64,000 nucleotides of DNA from Streptomyces sp. NBC_00258 (GTDB taxonomy: Bacteria; Actinomycetota; Actinomycetes; Streptomycetales; Streptomycetaceae). The DNA lies in contig NZ_CP108081.1 of NCBI RefSeq assembly GCF_036182465.1, positions 10,602,001 through 10,666,000 of the forward strand, read 5' to 3'. Numbering within the stretch: the first letter of the stretch is position 1; each line of letters begins with the position of its first letter. Shown here one piece after another: positions 35,691 to 45,006 of the stretch. A model generated the notes under the pieces. The model made no database searches, had not been told where the DNA came from, and was given only the letters and a program-made list of their open reading frames with translations. The position numbers and the translations under genes were made by a program.

Positions 35691-35717
35691 CGAATCCGGC
35701 GTGACACGCCGGATTCG
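35691..35717. terminator. Perfect 12-bp hairpin
   Basis: CGAATCCGGCGT (35691-35702), loop GAC, ACGCCGGATTCG (35706-35717). No T run follows. It lies 104 nt after the membrane-protein stop and probably ends that transcript. Confidence 0.55.
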
Positions 35718-36281
35718 CCCTTCCGGACGGTTGCGCGCGCGGGTGAACCAACGCATATTCGATATTAATACGGTCAGTGCGGCTCGGGTGTGCTCGTGCG
35801 TCGTATTGACCCGTCCCTTCTTGGGTCTTCATGCGTCGAATATCTTGATGTGGCGGCGTGATCATGGCGGGCATATATTCCGCTGTTGCTCGATCACGCT
35901 TGCACTGCCCGCAAGGTCAGCAAACGGGTTCGCTCCTGGTGAAGCGCCCAGGGCGATTTCCTTCGGTGATCCCGGGCGGGGGTCTGCGCGATCTTCTTGT
36001 GGTACGTGCCCGTTCGGCCGGTAGTGGCTGGCCGTCTCCCTGCAGAAGATCGTCCTGGGGAGGGCTCTGCCTGGCCGGCCGGGGCAGGAAATCAGTACCA
36101 TCCAGCCCAATAAGTATTTCTATGCATTTCGCGACCCGCTTGCCGATTCCAGCAATTCCGCTCGAATGAAGCGCAGTCGCGATTCCTCTCCTGCGTAATA
36201 TGCCAGCGACAGAAACAGGCGATTCCGTGCGACCGAGAACCGCCAGGCAGGCACCATCCCCTCACAGGAGTTGGCCCCTCG
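35718..36281. other. AT-richer intergenic region upstream of the ice-binding protein gene
   Basis: 560 nt without a convincing gene. Several stretches are unusually AT-rich for this genome, for example GATATTAATACGG at about 35761, GCATATATTCC at about 35870 and AATAAGTATTTCTATGC at about 36109. It probably carries the promoter for the ice-binding protein gene; I cannot assign boxes. Confidence 0.55.
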
Positions 36282-37622
36282 ATGACGCTGAATATCCCTG
36301 AAGCGCCACTACGGCGCACCATGTCGGTGTGGATCGCCGCGGTAACGTCCGTGGCAATCGCCGCGGCCGTAATCGCGGTGACGCCGACACGCGCAAATGC
36401 CGTTGCCACCCCTGTGCCTCTGGGCACGGCAGCGAGTTACGGAGTGCTGGGTGGTGCGACGGTCACCAACACCGGCCCCACCATCGTCAACGGTCTCAAC
36501 GTCGGCGTGAGCCCCGGGCCGGCCATCACCGGGTTCTTCGCCTCCGACGGAGGGCCCGGCATCGTGACCCCGCCCGGGGCTCTGCACACTACCGATGCCC
36601 ACGCGGCCCAGGCCAAGGAGGACACGATTGCGGCGTACAACCAGGCCGCCGGACAGACTCAGACAGACGCGGTGTACAACGCTCCCCACGAGTACGGTGG
36701 CCAGACGCTGACGAAGGGCCTCTACAGGGCGGCCAGCTCCGCAGCGATCACCGGCACGCTCACCCTGGACGCCGAGGGCGACCCCAACGCCGTCTGGGTG
36801 TTCCAGATCGGTTCGACTCTGACGACGGCAGCCGACAACAGCACGGTGAGCCTCGTCAACGGTGCCTCGCCGTGCAACGTGTACTGGCAGGTCGGCAGCT
36901 CGGCCACGCTCGGTACCGACACCTCGTTCGTGGGCACCATCCTGGCCGACACCTCGATCAGCGCCACCACGGGAGCGACCATCAACGGCCGGCTGCTGGC
37001 CGATGCTGGCGGACGCGGTGACGGCGCTGTGACGCTGGACTCCAACAGGATCTTCCAGGGATCGTGCGGGACCGGCGGCACCACCGGCGGTCTGATCACG
37101 GGTGGTGTGATCGCCGGTGCCACGAGCGCCGGCACCTCGGGCAGCACCACGGTCGGTGTCATCGGCGGTGTGCCGACGGGCGGCGGAACCGGCGGAACCC
37201 CGGGCGGTCTTCTCGGCGGTGTCCTGACGTCCGGCGGTACCTCTGGTGGCGCTCTGGGCGGCCTCGTCGCGGGCGCCACTTCGGGTGGTGCCCCAGGCGG
37301 TGCCACAGGCGGTGCCCCGGGCGGCGCCACGGGTGGCGGCAACGGTGGCAACGGTGGCCACGGCGGCGCGACCGGTGGGAACGGCCACGACCATCACGGC
37401 GAGAAGCCCGGCAAGCCCGGTCACCACGACCACGGCGGGAAGCCCGATGATCACGGCAGGCCCGATGACCACGTTGATCACGGCAGGCCCGATGACCACG
37501 GTGATCACGGCAAGCCCGACGACCACGGTGATCACGGCGGGAAGCCCGATGACCACGGCAAGCCCGACAAGCACGATGGACATGGCGGCGATCACGGAGA
37601 TCACGACCAGAAGTCTGCCTGA
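36282..37622 (+). CDS. Secreted ice-binding-like (DUF3494) protein with Asp/His/Gly tail
   Basis: 446 residues, ATG 36282 about 11 nt after AGGAG. A signal peptide (about 1-40, helix WIAAVTSVAIAAAVIAV, cut after RANA) is followed by the DUF3494 ice-binding domain (about 45-260): LGTAASYGVLGGATVTNTGP, TLTKGLYRAASSAAITGTL, PNAVWVFQIGSTL and NGRLLADAG are its repeat motifs. A Gly/Thr-rich spacer (265-370) leads to a tail rich in HGKPDDHGDHG units (370-446). Members adsorb to ice or act as adhesins; the tail may bind metal ions or the wall. It is a single-gene unit. Confidence 0.85.
   Translation: MTLNIPEAPLRRTMSVWIAAVTSVAIAAAVIAVTPTRANAVATPVPLGTAASYGVLGGATVTNTGPTIVNGLNVGVSPGPAITGFFASDGGPGIVTPPGALHTTDAHAAQAKEDTIAAYNQAAGQTQTDAVYNAPHEYGGQTLTKGLYRAASSAAITGTLTLDAEGDPNAVWVFQIGSTLTTAADNSTVSLVNGASPCNVYWQVGSSATLGTDTSFVGTILADTSISATTGATINGRLLADAGGRGDGAVTLDSNRIFQGSCGTGGTTGGLITGGVIAGATSAGTSGSTTVGVIGGVPTGGGTGGTPGGLLGGVLTSGGTSGGALGGLVAGATSGGAPGGATGGAPGGATGGGNGGNGGHGGATGGNGHDHHGEKPGKPGHHDHGGKPDDHGRPDDHVDHGRPDDHGDHGKPDDHGDHGGKPDDHGKPDKHDGHGGDHGDHDQKSA
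37435..37608 (+). repeat. In-gene Asp-His-Gly coding repeats
   Basis: Near-repeats of units encoding KPDDHGDHG and RPDDHVDHG at the 3' end of the ice-binding gene. The DNA repeats of GATGACCACGG type could change copy number by slippage. Confidence 0.7.
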
Positions 37623-37719
37623 CTCCATGTGAGCGGGCAGGACGGGCGGCGCGCGGCGGATCGTCATCGACTCCGTCGCGCGCCGTCGGTCGAATCTCAG
37701 GAGAAGCGGAGAAGCCGGA

Positions 37720-38487
37720 ATGGAAAGGCCGGGTGGGGCCGTGCAAGGCGGCGTTGAAACGGTGGATGTCGACGAAGCGGACCGGCCCGGCGCCGGGCCG
37801 GCCCCGGACAAGGGCGGAAGACCCGTCGCGGCCCAAGGGATTTCGGGCCATCGGCCCCGCCCCGCGAAGGTCCTGAAGGCGGGAACGGGAGCCGCCGTGG
37901 TCCTGTGCCTGGCGACAGCCCTGGTCCATGTGCTCCTGGTGTTTCTGCACGTGGCACCCCAGAACCCCCTCTCTCAGCAGTACAGCCGTCAGGTCAACGC
38001 GTGGGTGCTCCCGCTGTTCGAACAGAACTGGCGGCTCTTCGCGCCGGATCCGGAATCGGTCAACCGGCAGATCTCGGCGAGGACCATGCACACCGCCCCG
38101 GACGGGAATGTGCAGGTGAGTGACTGGTTCGATCTGACGGGCGTGGACAACTCCGCGGTGAGGCACCAGGTCTTCCCCAGTCACACGGCGCAGAACATGC
38201 TGCGGCGGGCCTGGAGTTCGTACCTCGAGACCCACGGTGGCGACGATCAGCCTCGCTCGCAGCGGGCGCTGATGATCCAGCGGTACTTGACCAACATCGC
38301 GGCGGATCGCATCTCCGGCCACCGTGGCGGCACGTTCGAGTCCGTCCAGCTACGGGTGATCACCGTGCCCATCGCCGCGGCCGCCGCTCCTGCAGCAGCC
38401 GGCGGGTCCGGCTCGGCCACAGCCACGCCGACGCCTGCCGATACGCGGTATCTGCCCTGGTGGAAGGTTGACTCCCATGGAAACTGA
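37720..38487 (+). CDS. DUF5819-family membrane-anchored protein
   Basis: 255 residues, ATG 37720 after GGAGAAGCCGG. A basic N-terminus, then one membrane helix (about 57-78, GAAVVLCLATALVHVLLVFL), then the exterior part with NPLSQQYSRQVNAWVLPLFE and QNWRLFAPDPESVNRQ, the signature of DUF5819. It overlaps the HTTM gene by 11 nt. These two are a conserved actinobacterial pair. The function is not known. Confidence 0.8.
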   Translation: MERPGGAVQGGVETVDVDEADRPGAGPAPDKGGRPVAAQGISGHRPRPAKVLKAGTGAAVVLCLATALVHVLLVFLHVAPQNPLSQQYSRQVNAWVLPLFEQNWRLFAPDPESVNRQISARTMHTAPDGNVQVSDWFDLTGVDNSAVRHQVFPSHTAQNMLRRAWSSYLETHGGDDQPRSQRALMIQRYLTNIAADRISGHRGGTFESVQLRVITVPIAAAAAPAAAGGSGSATATPTPADTRYLPWWKVDSHGN

Positions 38488-39607
38488 GCAGACACGCTCG
38501 CCGCACGGGCGTCTCCCTGAAGCGACGGACGCAGGCGTGCTGCGCCGCGTACCGGATCGGATCGGATCGTTGCTCACCGTCCTGACCGAGCGGCCATTGT
38601 CCCTCTACGCCGCGGCGGTGCTGCGTATCGGCTACGGACTTCTCTATCTCGCCTTCCTGCTACGCGAGTTTCCGCACCGCAACGAGATCTGGGGCCCCGG
38701 ATCACCGTGGACCCCCGAGCTGGCCGGGCAGCTCTTCGACCAGACGGGGTGGGCCAGCATCCTCACCCTGTCCGACAGCCGGCCGTACTTCGAGGCCTGC
38801 TACGTGGCAGCCCTCATCACGTCCGCCCTGTTCATGCTGGGCTGGCGGACCAGAGTGATGTCCGTACTCTTCGCCGTCGTGGTCGCGTCCTTCCACGCCA
38901 GAGCGATCTTCATGACCGACGGAGGGGACAACCTCATCCTCCTCATGGCCATGTACCTCGCCTTCACCGCGTGCGGTCGCCGCTGGTCCCTGGACGCGCG
39001 CAGGGCCCGGCTACGAGCCTCCGCGGAGACGACGAAGAGCAGCGCGGCGGGCCTGGACGCAGGTGAGCTCAGGCATCAACTGGGCGCATCTCGCCGGACT
39101 TTGACTGCAGTGCTCCACAACTGCGGCATGTTCGTCATCGCGGCCCAGGTCTGCTTTCTCTACGGGTCCGCGGGTCTCTACAAGGTGCAGGGCGGCTCCT
39201 GGGGCAACGGGACCGCCCTCCACTACGTCCTGAACCTCGACCTGTTCCGGCCCTGGCCCGAACTCTCACTCCTGGCCGACGAGCACGACGTACTGATCGC
39301 CATCGCCTGCTATCTGACGGTGCTGCTGCAGGTCGCGTTCCCGTTCGTCCTGTTCGGACGGCTCAAGTACCCGGTCCTGACCATGCTGTTGGGCATGCAC
39401 CTGGGGATCGCGGTGCTCATGGGACTTCCTCTCTTCTCCGGCGCGATGATCGTGGCGGACGCCGTGTTCCTGCCCGACGGCTTCTACCGGAGCCTGGGAC
39501 AGTTGTTTCGGCGCGTTGGGCGGTCGACCCATGTCAGGGAGGCGGCGGTCTCGCCCCGCGGAGAGTCGGTACTCGTGCCGCCGCAATCCGCATCGTCGAG
39601 TCACTGA
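38477..39607 (+). CDS. HTTM-domain membrane protein
   Basis: 376 residues from ATG 38477 (GGAAGG ahead), start inside the DUF5819 gene. Seven to eight membrane segments. VLRIGYGLLYLAFLLREFPH, GWRTRVMSVLFAVVVASFHA and FLYGSAGLYKVQGGSWGNG match the horizontally transferred transmembrane domain shared with the N-terminus of vitamin-K gamma-carboxylase. The carboxylase C-terminal domain is absent. It may modify or handle the partner DUF5819 protein. Confidence 0.82.
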   Translation: METEQTRSPHGRLPEATDAGVLRRVPDRIGSLLTVLTERPLSLYAAAVLRIGYGLLYLAFLLREFPHRNEIWGPGSPWTPELAGQLFDQTGWASILTLSDSRPYFEACYVAALITSALFMLGWRTRVMSVLFAVVVASFHARAIFMTDGGDNLILLMAMYLAFTACGRRWSLDARRARLRASAETTKSSAAGLDAGELRHQLGASRRTLTAVLHNCGMFVIAAQVCFLYGSAGLYKVQGGSWGNGTALHYVLNLDLFRPWPELSLLADEHDVLIAIACYLTVLLQVAFPFVLFGRLKYPVLTMLLGMHLGIAVLMGLPLFSGAMIVADAVFLPDGFYRSLGQLFRRVGRSTHVREAAVSPRGESVLVPPQSASSSH

Positions 39608-39818
39608 GGGCCCTGAAGCCTGCGGGGTGGTGTTCACGTGACGTGACCACGCCGCCGCCGCGCCCGCGCCTCGTGAAGCCGACGATCCGGACGGCCAGCA
39701 GCACGGCACGCGGTCACGGGGACAGTGTCTGCGTTTCGCGGGATCAGGGCGAAGCGGAAGGTGGAAGGCCTCGCCCGGAGAGTCCCGGAGCGCTGTAGCG
39801 CCCCACGCCTGCCGTCAG

Positions 39819-40031
39819 TCAACGCTTGGCTCCCTTTCTTGCCAAGGTAGCCCCGGCGCCGGGGAGTTCTGGGAGCTGGACAGGGGCCGCTGGGGTGAAC
39901 GGAGCCTCGACGGGGGCTTCGGCCGGCTCGATGGGCGGGGGCGGCAGGACATGGTCCTCCCACCAGGACAGGCCCAGCACGGTGGCGAGCAGGACGAAGG
40001 GAGCCGAAACCGGAACGATCAGCGCGTACAT
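39819..40031 (-). CDS. Small single-helix membrane protein
   Basis: 70 residues from ATG 40031. MYALIVPVSAPFVLLATVLG is one membrane helix, followed by a Pro/Glu/Ala-rich tail ending in Lys/Arg. No ribosome site stands out. It resembles short anchored proteins of Streptomyces; function unknown. Confidence 0.5.
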   Translation of the reverse strand: MYALIVPVSAPFVLLATVLGLSWWEDHVLPPPPIEPAEAPVEAPFTPAAPVQLPELPGAGATLARKGAKR

Positions 40032-40411
40032 GTGTACCGCCTGTTGATGCGTGCGACGCGTCGGGCAGCGGATCGTTGCCCGTTCGGAGCGCATCGGGGC
40101 CGCGCCGGGGATCACAGGACGACGGACGCGTGCGGGAACGCCCTCGATCGTGACGCGGATGATTCCGGAACCGATGCGCAGGGTGCGCCCCCTGGGGAGC
40201 GCGCTGGCGGTGCGACGCTGCCGGGGGCCGGGGCGGCACGACGCACGCTAGCCCTCCCCGCATTTCCCGGATAGGTGTCAAGGAGCCATCCACGCCGGGC
40301 AGTACGCAGTCACGTCGCACGGTATCCGCAATCTTCGGCCAGGACTACGCTGGGCAATGAGGCCCCAGACCCCGGTGTCGATGCTGTGTCCCGCTCCCGG
40401 GGAGGCCCGCC
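40032..40411. other. Intergenic stretch without a gene
   Basis: No supported gene. It carries the ribosome site GGGGAGG for the following small gene at its right end. Confidence 0.5.
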
Positions 40412-40690
40412 GTGTTCGTCCTGCTACTCGTCCTCATCCTGGTCCTGTTCGGCCTCGGCTTCCTCGATCCCATCTGGTGGGTGGCCGCAGCGGTACTGGT
40501 CTTCGGTGCCGCCCGATACGGCCGCGATCACGGCGGGGGCCTCGGCCGCAACAACAGGTCCGATCTCGGGGACTACCGGGTCTATGAGCAGCGCCGGGAT
40601 CGTCAGGACCGCTGGGACCGCCGCTACACCCGCCGGCACCGAGCGCGCTGGAGGCGCGAGGACCGGCGGGACCGCGAACGCCGCAGGTGA
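40412..40690 (+). CDS. Small two-helix membrane protein with Arg-rich tail
   Basis: 92 residues, GTG 40412 six nt after GGGGAGG. FVLLLVLILVLFGLGFL and WWVAAAVLVFGAARYG form two membrane helices. A very basic tail (RRDRQDRWDRRYTRRHRAR) follows. Similar short proteins are common in Streptomyces; function unknown. Confidence 0.6.
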   Translation: MFVLLLVLILVLFGLGFLDPIWWVAAAVLVFGAARYGRDHGGGLGRNNRSDLGDYRVYEQRRDRQDRWDRRYTRRHRARWRREDRRDRERRR

Positions 40691-40773
40691 CCCGTGAAGC
40701 GACCCAGCAGTCAGCGAATCCGGAACGGCTTCAGCCGGGACGGACACGTCGAGAGCCTGGAGAGGTACATGCC

Positions 40774-41133
40774 ATGGAACGCACAAGCGTGATCCAAGAA
40801 GAGCGATGGGATCTGAAGGCCGAGATCTCGTGGGGGAACGTGCCGGTCAGCCAGGACGTCGTCGCGCTGCTCGCCGAGAACGATCAGCTGCGGCGGGCCA
40901 TGTCCGGCCGTGTGGTGATCGACCAGGCGTGCGGCATGGTGATGGCGCTGACCCCCTGCCGCCGTGGTGCGGCCAGGAACCTGCTGGTGGATGTCTCACG
41001 ACAGTGTGAACTCAAACTCCGGGAAGTGGCCGCGGCTCTGGTCGCCACCTCGGAGGGCAAGCCGCTGCCGGGGCAGATTCAGCGGGCGCTGCGCCGTGCG
41101 CTCCGGCGGCTGCATGCGGCAGACCTGCGATGA
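40774..41133 (+). CDS. ANTAR-domain RNA-binding regulator (copy 1)
   Basis: 119 residues from ATG 40774 (GGAGAGG ahead). After a coiled start (LLAENDQLRRAMSGRVVIDQ) the ANTAR three-helix domain reads ACGMVMALTPCRRGAARNLL, then VDVSRQCELKLREVAAALVA and LRRLHAADLR. ANTAR proteins bind paired hexaloop hairpins in leader RNAs and prevent termination. It has no sensor domain. It is paralogous to the gene at 41572. Confidence 0.8.
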   Translation: MERTSVIQEERWDLKAEISWGNVPVSQDVVALLAENDQLRRAMSGRVVIDQACGMVMALTPCRRGAARNLLVDVSRQCELKLREVAAALVATSEGKPLPGQIQRALRRALRRLHAADLR

Positions 41134-41174
41134 GGTTCACGCCGACCAGCCAAGTCCTTCGGTAGGGAGAGGCC

Positions 41175-41531
41175 ATGATTCACGCAGCCGATGTCAGGGA
41201 GTGGCGCAACCTCGATGTCGTCGATACCGAGGCCCACAAGATCGGTGTCCTGGAAGCGGTCTATGTGGACACCACCACCGACGAGCCGGCCATGGCCACG
41301 GTGCGGACCGGTCTGCCCACCCGGCACCGTCTGGTGTTCGTCCCCCTTGAGGACGCGATCGTCGGGCCGGGCTACCTCAAGGTCGGCTACGTCAAGGCGC
41401 TGGTGAAACAGGCTCCTTCGATCGGCACCGACGACGTGCTGCCCGCCGAGCAGGAGGAAGCGATCTTCAAGCACTACGGACTGACCTACAAGCCCGGTGC
41501 GGCCGGCGAGCGGCAACTGGCGCGCCGCTGA
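41175..41531 (+). CDS. PRC-barrel domain protein
   Basis: 118 residues, ATG 41175 after GGGAGAGG. The PRC barrel covers most of the protein: DVREWRNLDVVDTEAHKIGV, LEAVYVDTTTDEPAMATV and LVFVPLEDAIVGPGYLKVGY. PRC-barrel proteins bind RNA or act as photosynthetic-complex and stress factors; in Streptomyces their role is open. It is placed between two ANTAR paralogues with short gaps, so the three may be one unit. Confidence 0.8.
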   Translation: MIHAADVREWRNLDVVDTEAHKIGVLEAVYVDTTTDEPAMATVRTGLPTRHRLVFVPLEDAIVGPGYLKVGYVKALVKQAPSIGTDDVLPAEQEEAIFKHYGLTYKPGAAGERQLARR

Positions 41532-41571
41532 CCACCTATGGACAGGATGGCCGCGTTGTGAGGTACGCAGC

Positions 41572-41931
41572 ATGCACCAAGTGACCACGCACCGCGAGGT
41601 ACAGCCGCTGTCGACGGCTGGGACGTCGACGGGGGACGATGCCCTGGCTGTCGAGGTTCTCCAACTGCGCGCCAAGAATGAGCAGTTGAGCCAGGCGCTG
41701 GTGAGTCGTTCGGTGATCGACCAGGCACGCGGAATGGCGATGGTCCTGGCCCCGTGCTCCAGTGAGCGAGCCTGGGACCTGCTCGTGGACGTGTCGCAGC
41801 ACTGCAACGTCAGACTCCGCGACGTGGCCGCGGCCCTGGTCGCAACCGCGAAGGGCCAGGAACTCCCGGAGGCGATACGGCGCGAGTGGCGTCGCGCATT
41901 GCGACGCCTTCACGCGGCGGAGCGGCGGTGA
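41572..41931 (+). CDS. ANTAR-domain RNA-binding regulator (copy 2)
   Basis: 119 residues from ATG 41572. Closely similar to the protein at 40774: LRAKNEQLSQALVSRSVIDQ, ARGMAMVLAPCSSERAWDLL, VDVSQHCNVRLRDVAAALVA and LRRLHAAERR. It is evidently a duplication with the PRC-barrel gene trapped between the copies. Confidence 0.8.
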   Translation: MHQVTTHREVQPLSTAGTSTGDDALAVEVLQLRAKNEQLSQALVSRSVIDQARGMAMVLAPCSSERAWDLLVDVSQHCNVRLRDVAAALVATAKGQELPEAIRREWRRALRRLHAAERR

Positions 41932-42072
41932 CGGCTCAGAAGCAGAGAGACCGAACTGGGACCGAGGCCACTGGGTCTTGCGGCGCTCGGCTTCGGCTTC
42001 CCTGCCCTGGTGGTTCTGCGAAGCATCCGAGTCGCCCTGACCCGCTCGCCGTTGGCGCCGGTGTCCCGGGAC

Positions 42073-42624
42073 CTACGCCTTGGGCGGGCGCGGGCCGGCG
42101 CTGGCGTAGTACGTGTTCCGTGCCTCCTGGACTCGGTCCCGTGCCGGGCCGTGTGCCGCGCCATCGAGATTCAGGGGCGGACACAGGCCGGAGATGAGTG
42201 CGGTCTCCAACGGGACGGGATCGGGGTGCTCGGCCCAGGTGAGAGTGAGATGGCGATGCATCCAGTCGGTGAGGCGCCGCTCGTCGTCGGGGATCAGGAT
42301 CACGCGGTCGGTCCAGGTCGTCCGGTAGCCCTCGGTCGGCATGAGCAGTCCGGCCAGTGTGCGGCGCAGGGTGGATCCGCCGGAGTGCCTCAGATGGTTA
42401 CCGGTGATCCGCGTGCGAAGCCGGGTGGCCTTGCCGAGATACAGCAACCGCCGCCCGGGGTCGCCCGAGTTGGCCGGTCCCGAGAACGTGGCAAGGACGC
42501 TCGGAGGCGCCCACCAGGCGTACAGACCCGAGGCTTTGGGCAGCGCGGTGCTCGCGGCGTCAAGAACTCGCGGCGTGGCAAGCAGGGCGGCCGTGACCTG
42601 ACGAAGAGCGGCGTCATCGAGCAT
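42073..42624 (-). CDS. GIY-YIG nuclease-family protein
   Basis: 183 residues from ATG 42624; the longer open frame upstream lacks content. GLYAWWAPPS (GIY) and RRLLYLGKATRLRTRITGNH (YIG as YLG) form the GIY-YIG core, with a later Arg and Glu (PVPLETALISGLCPPLN). Stand-alone proteins of this type may be nucleases in repair or mobile elements. Function here unknown. Confidence 0.75.
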   Translation of the reverse strand: MLDDAALRQVTAALLATPRVLDAASTALPKASGLYAWWAPPSVLATFSGPANSGDPGRRLLYLGKATRLRTRITGNHLRHSGGSTLRRTLAGLLMPTEGYRTTWTDRVILIPDDERRLTDWMHRHLTLTWAEHPDPVPLETALISGLCPPLNLDGAAHGPARDRVQEARNTYYASAGPRPPKA

Positions 42625-42969
42625 GGGCCGCACCCTAGGCGACGTACGGCAAGTGCGTTGTTGTTCTGCGGCGTTGAGCAGCATGAACGGCCGAGGAACC
42701 AGAGGTCCTGTCGGCCCGGGCGCATCACGCGTCGGCCTCGGCCGCCTCGTCGGGCAGCCAGTGCAGGGCGAACCAGAGTTCCATAGGAGACGTCCTCCCG
42801 GTCCGGCGGCATCACGCAGGACTGTCGGAATCATCCAATGGGCGGCTCCACATTGGACAGAACCGCCACTTCGGCGCCAGCGCGTACGCCGATACGGTCA
42901 TGCCACTCCCAGGGTTCCCACGCTCCCAGGGCAACCCGGCCCGGCCCCGCACCGGAAAGAGAGTCACCG
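42625..42969. other. Intergenic stretch without a gene
   Basis: Divergent promoter region of the GIY-YIG and aldolase genes; nothing else is supported. Confidence 0.5.
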
Positions 42970-43764
42970 ATGACCGAGCTGTCCCTGCGCCCCGACCGCA
43001 CCACCGGCCCGATCGCGTCCGGTGAGGAACTGCGACTGCGCCGCGAACTCGCCGCGGTCTACCGTCTCGTGGCGCACTTCAGGATGACCGACCTGATCTT
43101 CACGCACATCTCCGTCCGGCTCCCCGGTCCGGAGCAGCACTTCCTGATCAACCCCTACGGCCTCCTCTTCGACGAGATCACCGCGTCGAACCTCGTGAAG
43201 ATCGACCTGACCGGCCATCCCGTCGAGGAATCCGCTCACCCGGTCAACCCCGCCGGCTTCGTCATCCACAGCGCCATCCACGCCGCCCGGTCCGACGCCC
43301 ACTGCGTCCTGCACACCCACACCAAGGCCGGCTGCGCCGTCGCGGCTCAGGAACACGGGCTGCTCCCGCTCAACCAGATCTCCATGGAGTTCTACGGCAG
43401 GCTCGGGTACCACGACTACGAAGGCGTCGCCCTCAACCTCGCCGAACAGCAGCGCCTCGTCGCCGACCTCGGGGGTCATCCCGCGATGATCCTGCGCAAC
43501 CACGGCCTGCTCACCGTCGGTGAGACGCCCGCCCAGGCCTTCCTTCGCATGTACTACCTGGACAAGGCGTGCGAGATCCAGACCGCGGCCACTGCGGCGG
43601 GCACCGGGCTCGTCATCCCCAGCCCCGACGTCTGCGAACTGACCGCACGTCAACTCGCGGGCGAGGACGACAGCTCGGACCTCCAGGACGACAAGGCGTA
43701 CGAGCTCGCCTGGTCGGCCCTGCTCCGACTGGTCGAGCGCATCGCCCCCGACTACAAGGACTGA
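42970..43764 (+). CDS. Class II aldolase/adducin-family protein
   Basis: 264 residues, ATG 42970 after GAAAGAGAG. The core has TDLIFTHISVRLPGPEQHFL, NPYGLLFDEITASNLVKID, the zinc pair in CVLHTHTKAGCAVA and the third His in ILRNHGLLTVGETPA. Family members split or form sugar-phosphate aldols (L-fuculose- or L-ribulose-phosphate type), though many adducin-like ones are uncharacterised. No partner enzyme is next to it. Confidence 0.87.
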   Translation: MTELSLRPDRTTGPIASGEELRLRRELAAVYRLVAHFRMTDLIFTHISVRLPGPEQHFLINPYGLLFDEITASNLVKIDLTGHPVEESAHPVNPAGFVIHSAIHAARSDAHCVLHTHTKAGCAVAAQEHGLLPLNQISMEFYGRLGYHDYEGVALNLAEQQRLVADLGGHPAMILRNHGLLTVGETPAQAFLRMYYLDKACEIQTAATAAGTGLVIPSPDVCELTARQLAGEDDSSDLQDDKAYELAWSALLRLVERIAPDYKD

Positions 43765-43977
43765 CCCGAAGGCGAGGGCGGGGACGGAGCGGTACGGGCG
43801 GATGCCGTCATCGCGGCACGCTGCGGGCGCGGTGATCGGCGGCCGCGCATCCCGACGCTCCAACGGCGAACCGTTCCGCTGCGCATTTCGTCTCCATGTT
43901 CGATACGGCACCTCACGTGAGATGCCTGGGGGTGCCATCGAGGCATATGGATCTCCAGGGAAAGGACTGCCAGAACG

Positions 43978-44616
43978 GTGTTAGTGAGCCACAGGAAGAG
44001 GACCGTCGGCTGGATCGCCGGAGGCGCGCTGGCGGCGACGCTCGCGGGTGTCACGGGGTGCTCCAGCGATTCGGACCCCGCCGCGGACAAGGAGCCGACC
44101 GCGAGCAGCTCGTCCGCGGCCGACGCGGAGAACGCGGGGAAGGGGAAGCAGAAGGACGGTTCGGCGGCGCAGCCCTCGGCGGGCGGCCAGTCCACAGCCG
44201 AAGGTGCCGTTGCCGCGTGGGTCACCGCGGTCATCAAGGGGCAGCCGAAGCAGGCGTGCCTGCTGATGGGGGAGCCGGCCACCGATTCGTCGCCCGCCCG
44301 AGCCGGTACCGCTGCGAGGTGCGACAGCGACGAGCCCGAGGTCCGGCAGATGCAGGACAACATCGGCGAGATGCGTACGTCGTTCATGCCCGAGCCGCCC
44401 ACGGACAACCCGAAGGTGGAAGTCGCCACCGTCCAGGCCACCGGCGACAAGGCAGAGGTCCCCGCCGACAAGGTCACGGTCGAAGGGAAGACCCTCGACA
44501 AGATCATCCTGTCCCACTCCACCGGGGTGGAGGCAGGGCAGTTGGACGTCAGCATGGAGTCCACCAAGATCGACGACGCCTGGTACGTGACCAATCTCGA
44601 TTTCAACATCGGCTAG
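43978..44616 (+). CDS. Putative lipoprotein
   Basis: 212 residues from GTG 43978 (AAAGGAC upstream). The lipobox LAGVTGC predicts cleavage before Cys28 and lipid anchoring. A Ser/Ala-rich linker (30-70) precedes a compact domain (75-212, GAVAAWVTAVIKGQPKQACL to DDAWYVTNLDFNIG) with an NTF2-like or DUF4878-like feel. Binding partner unknown. Confidence 0.7.
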   Translation: MLVSHRKRTVGWIAGGALAATLAGVTGCSSDSDPAADKEPTASSSSAADAENAGKGKQKDGSAAQPSAGGQSTAEGAVAAWVTAVIKGQPKQACLLMGEPATDSSPARAGTAARCDSDEPEVRQMQDNIGEMRTSFMPEPPTDNPKVEVATVQATGDKAEVPADKVTVEGKTLDKIILSHSTGVEAGQLDVSMESTKIDDAWYVTNLDFNIG

Positions 44617-45006
44617 TCCCGTGACCGGGAAGGCTGCCCGGTCGGGTGGTCAGGCCGCTGGTCACGGCGGTCTGCCACCCACGGCCCGTGCAGGCGCCCT
44701 CGGCATCTCGGCTTCTTCGGTTCGGCCGGCGAGCCGGGCCGAGTAGGAGTCCGGTGGGCGCGGCGGATCCGGCGGCGGCGTCGACCTGGCGAGTCAGGGG
44801 GGTTCGTCACCGGCCGCCGCGTCATGGCCGTGGACGGCCGGCGCCGACCACGGCGGGTTCGCCCCTGTTCACCAGCGAGGCGAGGTCCCTGTTGGAGCGC
44901 AGATCAGCGCAGGTCTGCTCGACGTGGATGCGGTCTCGGGGTGCCTGCGGGCTCAGGAGTCAGCCGGCGGCCGGCCGGAGGCAGGGGACGCGGGTGCTGT
45001 GGGGAA
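44617..45006. other. Intergenic stretch between convergent genes
   Basis: 390 nt without a supported gene. Confidence 0.5.
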
